Shown: positions 1 through 9,358, counted from the stretch's first letter. The stretch: DNA of 64,000 bases from Sphingobacteriia bacterium (GCA_011390785.1 JAABRR010000017.1:1-64000); one strand, 5' to 3'. Translations and numbers: made by a program. The notes: generated from the letters alone by a model not told the origin.

Positions 1-102
1 AGAAATTTTATCAGCCACATCCGGCTCAAAGGGAACCTGTGCGTTTACTGCAAAAGTAAAGGCTGGTATGATAATTATCTGTATGAATCGTTTAAAGTTC
101 AT
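1..102 (-). CDS. N-terminus of a secreted protein, truncated by window edge (MNFKRFIQIIIIPAFTFAVNAQVPFEPDVADKIS...)
   Basis: Reverse strand ATG at 102 opens a frame with a typical signal peptide running off the window. Confidence 0.6.
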   Translation of the reverse strand, partial: MNFKRFIQIIIIPAFTFAVNAQVPFEPDVADKIS

Positions 103-388
103 TTGCAGGTATTTATGTCGTTACTCTTTTTTGAATATTGTATATTGATTTGGCCATGGTAAAAGATTAAAGCAAAATAAGTGAAATTATTGTTACGGAA
201 AAAAAATTATGAAGGCCTAACCAAAATCAATATCAAATTTTCTTTAAAGGTCCTTTTTTCATTTGTTCCCAACGTAGTTTGATATCTTTGGGTATCCCCC
301 ATACTATACCCCTGCAACGAAAAGAGATCAGGAACAATTAGCTGTTAAGGCTGGAAATCTTACTGAAAGATTCGGCAAATAAAAAAAA

Positions 389-420
389 GTGGTCGGACGA
401 GCTGGAAGTCGTCCGACCAC
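389..420 (-). terminator. Intrinsic terminator of the beta-helix protein gene
   Basis: Perfect 12-bp inverted repeat GTGGTCGGACGA/TCGTCCGACCAC followed on the minus strand by a T8 tract. Confidence 0.85.
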
Positions 421-439
421 GGCTTTTCCGCGACGGCGT

Positions 440-2104
440 TTAATCGCGTATTACCTTCACATCCCTGAACATAAACATATTGCTGCTTACCTGTAAGGGT
501 TTGCCGCTAGTTGTGGTTACATTCTTCAGAATAACTTCTTTGGTGATGATGTAGGGAAATTCTTCCACATAAGTTTCATCGGTCATTTGTGGGTTGAAAT
601 TGGTAAAGATGGCCGGTCCCTGGTAGTCTTCGGGATGATTGGAGTCGTCAATCTCCAGGTTTTCGATGATAATTGTTTGGGGCATATGGCAGGTATAGCC
701 AAAATCATGTTGCCCTGAGTTGAATCCGCCAATCAGGCTGGCGCTTACCGGCCTACCACCTGAGGGGACAAAAACACAATTGCGGATATGAAATTCGCCT
801 TCCCAGGTGCTTCCGTAATCCTGGCGCAAATTGATAAGTGTTCTGCCGTAAATGGTAGAATTTTCAAGGATGAGTGTTCCTGTTCCAATGGCGTTGATCC
901 CCTGGTGGCCAAGGGTTGAGTTGCGAATGGTGGCATTGGCAACTCCCATATGGGCATCGAACCGGGATAAGATGCAGTTGTCGTAAACCAGATTCTTGCT
1001 GTAGTTTGAACCCATGATTCCCCAGTAGGTATTGTCGTTGATGTCATTGGTCTGGCTGCAGTTAATAAATGAAACATTGAGGGCCCGGTTTACAGAAATA
1101 TCGTAACTGCCCATGGAGACAGGCAGCCCGGCCGAACCTATCGTGCGATACATTTTTCGTCCGGTAAGGATGGTATTCTGAACCGTAACATAGGCACAAT
1201 CGGCGATATTCAGAAATCCACGATAGGGGGCGCCATGATCACCTTCGCCCGTTGTGTGATGCTCCACCCCATCCACCACAACATTGGAACGCCTGATCGC
1301 AATACCCCGGCTGTGATAGTTGTATTTCGATTCGGCCTGGTTGGCAATGGTGGTAAAATGACCTCCGGTAAGGGTCAGGGGTGTTTCATCAATGGGAAGA
1401 GCTGTTATGGATGTTATCTGATCAAAATCCCATACTATAGGTGCATCCATGTCTACATTACCATTTTTATCAACTATGAAAATGTCCGTTTGTGGATGCC
1501 CGTTATTTTGGTTTCGCCCAAACCGGATGTAGCGCATGGTTGTTGAATCGGTTACCGTAACAAGGGCAGGTCCGGGCAAGGAAATATCTAATTTTTCCTG
1601 GTTTCTTTTTAAAGATGATATCCCCGGTACTTTTTCGGCTTGTTTTGGCGAGCTAACCATAAAGACATAAGAATTGATGTTTTCTACCCCGGTATCGTCA
1701 ATTATAAATTGGGCAGTGCCAAAATCGGTGTTGGCTTGAATGATTGCGGTACGGTCTTTACCCCCGATATAGTAGGTAGCACCTTCATCGGCTTTCACTA
1801 TCAGGCCATGGAGATTGGCAAAGGCATGGGTTGCCGCAATGGCGTCAATATCATCAGTTTTCCCATCGCCTAAAGCTCCAAAATCGCTATAACGAATCAC
1901 ACCATTGGCATTGAATTTTCTGGCATCCCTTCTGGAGATATATACCAATAATTCACCATTCTCATCAGTTGTTACCTTTGTTTTTTTTCTGCCGGTAATT
2001 AAGGTGACATTACCATCAACTTTGCTGGTTTTTGTTGTGCTGGTACAGCCAGATAATAAAAATATTATTATTAGTAGGTATTTCATAATTTTTGTTTTAA
2101 TCAT
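440..2104 (-). CDS. Lipoprotein with right-handed parallel beta-helix (pectate-lyase-like) fold
   Basis: 554 aa; lipobox LLSGC; FGALGDGKTDDIDAI motif typical of pectate lyase superfamily proteins; repeated N-rich beta-helix rungs. Confidence 0.7.
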   Translation of the reverse strand: MIKTKIMKYLLIIIFLLSGCTSTTKTSKVDGNVTLITGRKKTKVTTDENGELLVYISRRDARKFNANGVIRYSDFGALGDGKTDDIDAIAATHAFANLHGLIVKADEGATYYIGGKDRTAIIQANTDFGTAQFIIDDTGVENINSYVFMVSSPKQAEKVPGISSLKRNQEKLDISLPGPALVTVTDSTTMRYIRFGRNQNNGHPQTDIFIVDKNGNVDMDAPIVWDFDQITSITALPIDETPLTLTGGHFTTIANQAESKYNYHSRGIAIRRSNVVVDGVEHHTTGEGDHGAPYRGFLNIADCAYVTVQNTILTGRKMYRTIGSAGLPVSMGSYDISVNRALNVSFINCSQTNDINDNTYWGIMGSNYSKNLVYDNCILSRFDAHMGVANATIRNSTLGHQGINAIGTGTLILENSTIYGRTLINLRQDYGSTWEGEFHIRNCVFVPSGGRPVSASLIGGFNSGQHDFGYTCHMPQTIIIENLEIDDSNHPEDYQGPAIFTNFNPQMTDETYVEEFPYIITKEVILKNVTTTSGKPLQVSSNMFMFRDVKVIRD

Positions 2105-2418
2105 TTATTATGCTGGCTTCTTCCCTAAAACGTTGCAGTTGGGCTTTCATGTATTTTACTGCATCTGAATTTTCAGGGTCATTAACTGCATTTCTTTTTG
2201 CCAGGGGGTCATTCATTATAATCTATATTGGGTGTGATGGTGTATTCCATACCTTTGCTGTTTAATGCCTGCACCAGATCATCTGCCATTATCATCAGAA
2301 TATTCGGCTGGTCTTTCTGAGTTTTTGAATCTGTCTGATTTTGGGGTATGGCTTCTGCATAAATATTAATGCTGAACGCAGAAGTTAATCCTAAAGCTGT
2401 GAATAATTTTGAATTCAT
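2105..2418 (-). pseudogene. Sulfatase gene remnant (N-terminal and C-terminal pieces, internal part missing)
   Basis: ORF 2209-2418 has signal peptide + QPNILMIMADDL and TPNID (sulfatase N-terminal motifs) then stops; another frame (approx 2105-2216) encodes MNDPLAKRNAVNDPENSDAVKYMKAQLQRFREEASIIND, resembling a sulfatase C-terminus. Confidence 0.7.
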
Positions 2419-2920
2419 TTAAGAAAGTTTTGTTGTTGTGTGTTTATCTTTTTCCAATTTTAGCAACGCTTTATTAATAAATGGTAAAAGTATTGGGACC
2501 AGCTTAAATATGATATCTTAATAGTGTCAAATAGTATAATGCCTGTTTCTTCTATAAGTTTTTTGCAAGAATCCATTATTCAAAATCTTGCATTTTAATC
2601 ATTTTGGTTCCGGGCATGATAAAAGAACCGGATGCATATATATGCCATAGGTTTGCTGAATAATGATTTGCAACCAGGCTATTCTATTTCTTCTATTAAC
2701 CAGATATATAAAATTCTCAATGCCTTGGAATACATCCCTACGTATAGCCGCAACCGTTGGTACCCATCAGTAATTATGAAGAATTGTAATAATCTGCTTC
2801 TTTTCAATCAATTTGGCTGGATAAAAAAAGTTAAGAAACAGACAGCAGTTATACTGATAGAACAAAAATTTTTACGAACTTTAACTATCTTTCCTAATAC
2901 CATTCTAAAATAACTACTTT

Positions 2921-5191
2921 ATGAACCATATAAATCAACTATTAATCTTGCTAGTACATGGCTTCTTGTTCACTTCTGGCAACATGCAGGCACAACCTTG
3001 TATGGAACTAATCTGGTACGACGAATTTGACGGTACAGCCCTTGATACTACCCGGTGGAGTTACGACATTGGAAACGGATGTCCGGAACTCTGTGGCTGG
3101 GGGAACAATGAGCAACAGTACTATACAGATGCTCCCGAGAATATCAAAGTAGAGAATGGCTTACTGGTTATTACCGGACGGGAGGATACCATTGGGGGCG
3201 AACTCTTTTCCTCCGCCAAGATCAAAAGCCAGGGAAAAGCCGACTTCCGCTACGGCCGCTTTGAAGCCCGCATGAGGTTCCCCTCGACCCAGGGGGTCTG
3301 GCCCGCCTTCTGGATGCTGCCGACAGAATCTGTCTACGGCATATGGCCCAGTAGTGGGGAAATGGACATCGTAGAGATGATAGGAAGAAATCCCGGCCAA
3401 GCCGTGGGAACTGTCCACACTGGTATGCCATACGACTACAATTCCGGATATTACAATTTGCCTGCGGGCCAGATATTTGCCGACAACTTCCACGTGTTTG
3501 CCATGGAATGGGATCCGGATTCCATCACCTGGTTCGTAGATGGTATCCAATACCATAAGCTCACGCCAGGTGATATTGGTCCCTGGGAACCTTTTCAGGA
3601 GGAGTTTTATCTCATACTGAATCTGGCTCTGGGCGGAAATTGGCCCGGAGATGTGGACGAGACCACCGTGCTGCCACAGACCCTGGAGGTAGATTATGTG
3701 CGGGTGTATAACCGGCCGGACAGGCTTTCGATCAAGGGCGAGCAACCTATGCTGGAGGAAGCGGGCCTTTCGTATCGCACCTTTAACATCGCCGGTGCCA
3801 ATTATATCTGGACGGTACCGGCGGACGCCACGATCATCTCCGGACAAGGTACCCACGAAATCACCGTGGACTGGGGATGTACCGCCAGTGATATTTCCAT
3901 CGAATTGCAAACTCCTTGCGACACAGCGACCGTGGTCTATGCCGTGCCAGGCTTTCTGACACCGACCATCTCGGGGCCGGAAACTGTGGCCGGGAATCAA
4001 ACTGGCATCACTTTCGCCCTTTCGCAGACAAGCGCAGGTACCTATACCTGGGAAGTGCCGGACGGGGCGAGCATTGTCTCCGGACAAGGCAGTAACCAGA
4101 TCGTGGTGGATTGGGGATGTGATCCGGGGGATGTGATCGTCGCCTTCAACAGCACCTGTGGGATTGCCTTCAACGACACCCTGCCGATAGTGCTGCAGAC
4201 CTATTCTATAGGCGGCCATTTCTACGTGATGCCCAATTCGACCCATCAGCCGTATTTCATCAATGAGAATGCTGGCGACACCTTTACCTGGTCGGTTCCC
4301 GCCGATGTCAGCATTGTTTCCGGGCAAGGCACCAGAACCATCCAGGTTGATTTCGGAACAACATCCGGCGTCATCAGCCTTACGGTCGGGTCCTCCTGTG
4401 GCACAAAGACCTATGATTTCCCTGTTTTCGTTAAAGAATCGTATCTGTATGCAGACTTTGAAACCCAGGATTTGGAATTCTTCTCTATTTTGGATGCCGT
4501 ATTTGAAAAGGTCGCCAATCCTTCTCCTTCCGGGATTAATATGAGCGACAGCGTAGGCCTGGTATATAAAACAGCTTCCTCTCCGCGCTGGGCAGGGGTA
4601 GAAGCTGATGTGCCGGAAATTGCGCTGGATGTTTGGCCTGTGATGACGAGAAAAGTATTTTCCAGCGGTACCGGAGCGACCAGTTTCCAGTTGTACGACG
4701 AGACTACGGGGGTGGAAAGAACCAGAATATTTATACCTTATGGTGAGGAGGATGTCAACACCTGGGTTCAACTGGTTTATGATTTCAGCGAAGCACCCCC
4801 GGGAGTCTATGACCGGTTCAGATTTACACATAATCATTATGGCACCAGCTACAGCAGTAATCAGGAAAACTGGTACTTTGATGATGTGAGAGCCTGGGGT
4901 GACATCAGTGGTCTCACCAGCCTGGAACCGGGCATCAGCTCGGCAATTGTGGTCTATCCCAATCCTTCATCTGGTCTGTTTTCGCTAGATACCAGAGCCC
5001 TTTTTCCAGCGGGCACTACCTATAACCTCGAGGTACAGGACATACAGGGACGATCTGTCCTCAGCCAACAGGTCTTTGCCCAAGGTCAGTTGGTAGTGTT
5101 TGATCTCAGCAACCAGCCAGCTGGCATGTACTTCTTGCGGCTAAGCGGACAATCGCTCCGCTATGTGAAGGCTATCGTGAAAAAGGAATAA
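2921..5191 (+). CDS. Secreted GH16 beta-glucanase/laminarinase-like enzyme with three Ig/PKD-like repeats and T9SS sorting domain
   Basis: 756 aa; GEMDIVEMIG catalytic motif; repeats YIWTVPADATIISGQGTHEITVDWG / YTWEVPDGASIVSGQGSNQIVVDWG / FTWSVPADVSIVSGQGTRTIQVDFG; C-terminal VYPNPSSGLF...GMYFLRL. Confidence 0.92.
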   Translation: MNHINQLLILLVHGFLFTSGNMQAQPCMELIWYDEFDGTALDTTRWSYDIGNGCPELCGWGNNEQQYYTDAPENIKVENGLLVITGREDTIGGELFSSAKIKSQGKADFRYGRFEARMRFPSTQGVWPAFWMLPTESVYGIWPSSGEMDIVEMIGRNPGQAVGTVHTGMPYDYNSGYYNLPAGQIFADNFHVFAMEWDPDSITWFVDGIQYHKLTPGDIGPWEPFQEEFYLILNLALGGNWPGDVDETTVLPQTLEVDYVRVYNRPDRLSIKGEQPMLEEAGLSYRTFNIAGANYIWTVPADATIISGQGTHEITVDWGCTASDISIELQTPCDTATVVYAVPGFLTPTISGPETVAGNQTGITFALSQTSAGTYTWEVPDGASIVSGQGSNQIVVDWGCDPGDVIVAFNSTCGIAFNDTLPIVLQTYSIGGHFYVMPNSTHQPYFINENAGDTFTWSVPADVSIVSGQGTRTIQVDFGTTSGVISLTVGSSCGTKTYDFPVFVKESYLYADFETQDLEFFSILDAVFEKVANPSPSGINMSDSVGLVYKTASSPRWAGVEADVPEIALDVWPVMTRKVFSSGTGATSFQLYDETTGVERTRIFIPYGEEDVNTWVQLVYDFSEAPPGVYDRFRFTHNHYGTSYSSNQENWYFDDVRAWGDISGLTSLEPGISSAIVVYPNPSSGLFSLDTRALFPAGTTYNLEVQDIQGRSVLSQQVFAQGQLVVFDLSNQPAGMYFLRLSGQSLRYVKAIVKKE

Positions 5192-5380
5192 TCAGATTCA
5201 CCATCTGAGGGAACGCTCCTATGGGAACCAGGATTACAGTGGGATCTTTTATAGGAAGAAAACTGACCAATTCACTGTGGAATAAAACTATTAAGATTTC
5301 AAAGAACAGTTGGTCAGATTTTAGGCTTTGAGTTTGACTTTAACAGGCTGAAGAATTTAGCGTCCCAAAAAATAACTGGT

Positions 5381-5518
5381 GCCAATATAAAGGAACATGA
5401 GCGGCAGGCCTTACCCGGTTCCGCTCGAGTGGGATTAGCTTCGCTGAGCTCGTCCTTCGTCCTTGGTTCCCGGTTGAAACAAATTCATGAAATGGTCTAT
5501 GTACTTTGCAACCGTTTT
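5381..5518 (+). repeat. Dispersed repeat family copy A
   Basis: Shares AGGAACATGAGCGG...CGTCCTTCGTCCTTGGTTCCCGGTTGAA...TCTATGTACTTTGC with copies at 7985, 9359 and 11583. Confidence 0.6.
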
Positions 5519-6232
5519 GTTATTTTTGGAAGAATTAATGGTTTGAATACCAGGAGTATATGGAAAAAGAAAAATCTCCATTAATTCCCAACCTGACTGA
5601 CAATAAGAATAAGCAATTATTTTGTGTTATGATATTGCCCTGGTTTCTGAATCTGGCTGATTCTGGGTTATATCAAAATCGCTTCAACCGGATGCATACA
5701 CCTGCCACCTGCTGCAAAAAACCTGACATCCTTGGAAAAAGTAGCTTCTAAGTTAGCCGCTAAGTGGAAATTGTATTTCCGCTTCGAACAGCCCAAATGG
5801 TAAAACTACAAGGATAGCGTCCAGGCATCAGCAAATATAAATCATTTACCGGTTGGCCCCATAAATTGTCGCATTACAAGTTTAGCGAATTGGAATAAGA
5901 AACCGTAAGCCCGGCGAAACCCATTCCGGATCAAAACAGGATTATTGTTTTCATTATGCCAGAGTTAAAAAAAATACATGTACGAACAAAGTATTTTTAT
6001 ATATTTGGGGTATTCTAAATAAATTTAAAAAAAGGTAGTTTCAGGCACAAAAAAATTAAGATCAGGATGTCCAGATGTAAATAATGGAATTGGAAAATCA
6101 ATTTTAGTTCGGGTATTCCGGAAAACAATTTTAATCAAAACACAAACTGCGATACAATAAGAATCATTGAGTTTTAATTACCCACCATTATTTGGAGAAT
6201 AAAAAGTAGTTTAAAGATGGAGATATAAACGA

Positions 6233-6239
6233 GTTAGCC
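6233..6239 (+). other. attC-like core box GTTAGCC upstream of ORF 6270-7226
   Basis: Exact reverse complement of GGCTAAC at 7221-7227; followed by CACAAATTTAAGACG, similar to the GTTGTGCACAATTTTAAAAGAC sequence at 7345. Confidence 0.4.
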
Positions 6240-6269
6240 ACAAATTTAAGACGCAACTCACAAATGTAG

Positions 6270-7226
6270 ATGATAAAAAACACACCATCATATAATGACT
6301 ATAAAGAGGTGGCGATTGAATGCCTTATTCAATCATTTTACAACATTTCTGAAATAGATAATCATTTGACAAGCAGAACTCCAAGAGAGAAACTATGGGA
6401 GTATAATCAAATTGTTCTAAGGACCTCCATTGTTCTAATTCACCAAGGAATTGAAGGATTGATGAAGGCGGAAATTTGTCAGAAATCACCACTTTTACTA
6501 TTGAATAATAAACGAAGTGAATGGAATAGTTTGCCGAATTCTGCTGACCAAGACTTTTCTGAATTATATACAATTGCAGGTGAAGATTTATTGAAAACTT
6601 TTTATGCATGTATAAATGAAAAAAGCATAAACCCCAATTTTTTAGGTCTTTATGAAGAAATTAGAACAAAAAGAAATAAAATTATTCACGGATTAGGCGC
6701 CGAAAAACTTAATCCTGACACAATTTTGAAATATATCCTGAATTCATTTACATACTTATTAGGTAAGGATAGTTTTTGGCAATCTGTTCTAATTAAATTT
6801 TATAAACATCCTGGTTTTGAACATGATGATGACCAAGTTGATTGGGAAGAAAAAATCCAATACAATAAAATTGAATATCTAAACTTCTTTTTAGGTAAGG
6901 CAGAGTTAAATAAGCATTTTTCTGTTGATATAAAGGCAAGAGCCTATCTTTGTCCTTATTGCACAGAAAATGGTGAGCTTTATACAAATTCTGGGGTAAA
7001 CCGCCCAACAAGTAAATGGGCATTTTTACATCCGAATAAACCAAATAGCAAAGTAGTAGCTTGCATTGTGTGTCAGGCCGAATATGAAGTAATAAGAGAA
7101 GATTGCACCCAAGAGAATTGCAAAGGTAATGTTAAATATTTACTTCAAAAAGGGGATGAAGATGAACCAAATATTTGGGTATGTTTAACATGTTGGAACG
7201 AAGAAGACAAGAAAATCTGTGGCTAA
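6270..7226 (+). CDS. HEPN-like protein with C-terminal zinc-ribbon cysteine pairs
   Basis: 318 aa; helical N-terminus with RNKIIH (Rx4H) motif; CPYC...CIVC and later C-rich pairs. Confidence 0.55.
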   Translation: MIKNTPSYNDYKEVAIECLIQSFYNISEIDNHLTSRTPREKLWEYNQIVLRTSIVLIHQGIEGLMKAEICQKSPLLLLNNKRSEWNSLPNSADQDFSELYTIAGEDLLKTFYACINEKSINPNFLGLYEEIRTKRNKIIHGLGAEKLNPDTILKYILNSFTYLLGKDSFWQSVLIKFYKHPGFEHDDDQVDWEEKIQYNKIEYLNFFLGKAELNKHFSVDIKARAYLCPYCTENGELYTNSGVNRPTSKWAFLHPNKPNSKVVACIVCQAEYEVIREDCTQENCKGNVKYLLQKGDEDEPNIWVCLTCWNEEDKKICG

Positions 7227-7351
7227 CATCATATATATACAATGCAGGGCTATGTTTTAATTTAACCAGTCTGCTACGCATCAAATTTTGTCACGGTGGA
7301 TAGTTTTGAAGCCCGCACCCCTGCACTGTATTTATATGAGACCCGTTGTGC
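7221..7351 (+). repeat. attC-like imperfect palindrome
   Basis: GGCTAAC (7221-7227); arms CATATATATACAATGCAGGG (7230-7249) and CCCTGCACTGTATTTATATG (7319-7338), 18/20 complementary; ends with GTTGTGC (7345-7351). Confidence 0.5.
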
Positions 7352-7404
7352 ACAATTTTAAAAGACAGACGAGTCAAAGTTTGAAATTAAAATGAATTGA
7401 TTTA

Positions 7405-7974
7405 ATGAATGATAAAACTTTAACCAAAAGACAAATATTTTCTGGAATAATTATAACTATTCCGTTTTTATGTGCGGTGACCTTATTGATTATTGGTCTT
7501 TTTGCATTGGACGATAAATATCTTCAAAATAATTTTAGTATAAGTTTTGTTGCAATTACAATATTTATGCTTGTCCATATAAGTACCATTTTAATACTTA
7601 AAAGGTTTGATAAAATAGATATAGAATTGCCTAAGACTTTATTGAAGAAAGTATTTTCAATATTGGGACTACTGGTACTATTTTTTCTTTCGAATTTATT
7701 ACTCGAAATGGGATTTAGAATGAACCTAAATAATTGGTTAAAAAAGGATAATGTAGAAAAGATTGAATTAATTGTGATTGATAAAAAGGTCTCTCAGGGT
7801 AGAGTAACTGATTACTATATCATTTTTAATTCAAGCAATGGAAAATTAAAAAACAAAGTAGGAGGAAAAAAATATAGAACTTTTTCAATCGGAGAAAAAT
7901 ATCAAGCTTCTGTAAAAGAAGGTTATTTTGATGGGTATTTTTTAATAGAACCAATGAACAGAATAAGTAACTAA
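7405..7974 (+). CDS. Small membrane protein of unknown function
   Basis: 189 aa with about three hydrophobic segments followed by a soluble beta-rich C-terminus. Confidence 0.6.
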   Translation: MNDKTLTKRQIFSGIIITIPFLCAVTLLIIGLFALDDKYLQNNFSISFVAITIFMLVHISTILILKRFDKIDIELPKTLLKKVFSILGLLVLFFLSNLLLEMGFRMNLNNWLKKDNVEKIELIVIDKKVSQGRVTDYYIIFNSSNGKLKNKVGGKKYRTFSIGEKYQASVKEGYFDGYFLIEPMNRISN

Positions 7975-7984
7975 TTAAAACTGT

Positions 7985-8083
7985 GCGCAATATACAGGAA
8001 TATGAGCGGTCTGCAAGACCCAGCGATTATTCCCGGTTGAATTACATCCCTAAGTAGAATCTATGTACTTAGCGATGATTTTG
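7985..8083 (+). repeat. Dispersed repeat family copy B
   Basis: GCGCAATATACAGGAATATGAGCGGTCTGCAAGACCCAGCGA...CCCGGTTGAATTACATCC...; starts about 10 bp after the stop codon of ORF 7405-7974. Confidence 0.7.
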
Positions 8084-8268
8084 AGTGATTTTGGGAAGGG
8101 ATGATGGAGTTGAAGAAAAAAAACAGACTGGCGCTTTACTGACATTCTGGCGAACTACTTCCGATTACATGTTGCTTTTGGATGGCAAAATGACAAAAAC
8201 CCGATTCTTTGGGCAAAACACTTCCATTCCCGCCGGGTGGCGGGATCTATAATATTGATAATCAGAAG

Positions 8269-8781
8269 TTAAAGTAATTTTGATTGCAACAGTTTGAGCA
8301 TGTTTTCTGCTGGTGAACGAATACGTGGTATCAAAGCCACCACTTTCATGGTTTTGTTGTTGCGGTGCTTACACATGCAGGGATCAAACCCGGTAAGCCG
8401 GCTGTAGCACTGCAAAGCCGTCTCCTTTTTTACCTTAACACCTGCTTTTGCTTCGCGTATGCGCCGCAGGTGATCAAAGCTGAATACCAGCCCCATTCGC
8501 TTAATAGTGGTGGGGTTGTAAATACCAAACCGCCTTATCCGCACAATGCCTTTAGGGAACACATGCTGGCAGAAACGGCGCAAAAACTCCACTCCCGGAA
8601 GACGTATCGTTTTATCCCTGGCCTTGTCGCGGTAATCTTTAGCCTGGAAGGTAAGGCGGGTATTGAATACATCCACTATTCGATGGTTTGTGACCGTTGG
8701 TGTGCATTTTAACAAAGAGATACCTTGGTAAATATAAACAAAGATTGATTTTATTATCTTTGTAAAAATTAAAGGATTCAA
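8269..8781 (-). pseudogene. IS91-family transposase C-terminal fragment
   Basis: TNHRIVDVFNTRLTFQAKDYRDKARDKTIRLPGVEFLRRFCQHVFPKGIVRIRRFGIYNP matches the conserved C-terminal part of IS91-type transposases; the catalytic tyrosine region is absent. Confidence 0.8.
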
Positions 8782-8782
8782 A

Positions 8783-9019
8783 ATGAGAGCAATTGAGATT
8801 AAATCAAAAACAGATAAAAAAGGACATCTTAAAATTGATTATCAATTAGATAAATCTGACAGCAATGTTAGAGTGCTTATACTTGTTGATGATAATTCTG
8901 ATAAGGATGAAGAAAAAATCTGGATGGACTCAATAACATCTAATCCTGCATTTGACTTTCTTAATGATCATTCAGAAGACATTTATTCAATAAAGGATGG
9001 AGAACCGTTCAATGATTAA
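8783..9019 (+). CDS. Putative antitoxin of a MazF-type TA pair
   Basis: 78 aa acidic protein directly upstream of and overlapping a MazF-like toxin. Confidence 0.65.
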   Translation: MRAIEIKSKTDKKGHLKIDYQLDKSDSNVRVLILVDDNSDKDEEKIWMDSITSNPAFDFLNDHSEDIYSIKDGEPFND

Positions 9020-9356
9020 AAACTCTATTGTTCTTGTACCATTCCCATTTGATGATTTTTCTAATGCCAAAGTTAGGCCGGCTCTTTGCTTGACTAATGA
9101 GATAAGCAAGTTTAATCATGTGATTATTGCTTTTATTTCAAGTAAAATACCTGATGATACAGTTATTAGTGATATCCTTATATCAAAAGATTCCGATGAT
9201 TGGGTCGGGACCGGATTGACAGTAGACTCTGTGATAAGATTGCATAAAATTGTAACGATTCCGAAATCATTGATTAAAAGACGACTAGGCAAGATTAATG
9301 ACTCAATCGAAAACAAAACCAAGGATAAGATTCATAGGTTGTTTGAGATAAAATAA
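9012..9356 (+). CDS. MazF/PemK-family toxin (start likely ATG at 9012)
   Basis: IVLVPFPFDDFSNAKVRPALCL... and TGLTVDSVIRLHKIVTIPKSLIKRRLGKI are characteristic of PemK/MazF proteins. Confidence 0.85.
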   Translation: MIKNSIVLVPFPFDDFSNAKVRPALCLTNEISKFNHVIIAFISSKIPDDTVISDILISKDSDDWVGTGLTVDSVIRLHKIVTIPKSLIKRRLGKINDSIENKTKDKIHRLFEIK

Positions 9357-9358
9357 GA

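Noticed and set aside
2632-2913. 93-aa + strand ORF upstream of GH16
   Set aside because: No recognisable motifs; AT-rich low-complexity translation; likely spurious or decayed sequence.
3161-4837. 558-aa open frame antisense to the GH16 gene
   Set aside because: No recognisable domains; arises from GC-rich codon usage of the strongly supported GH16 CDS on the other strand.
8365-8712. 115-aa + strand ORF
   Set aside because: Antisense to the clearly recognisable IS91-type transposase fragment.
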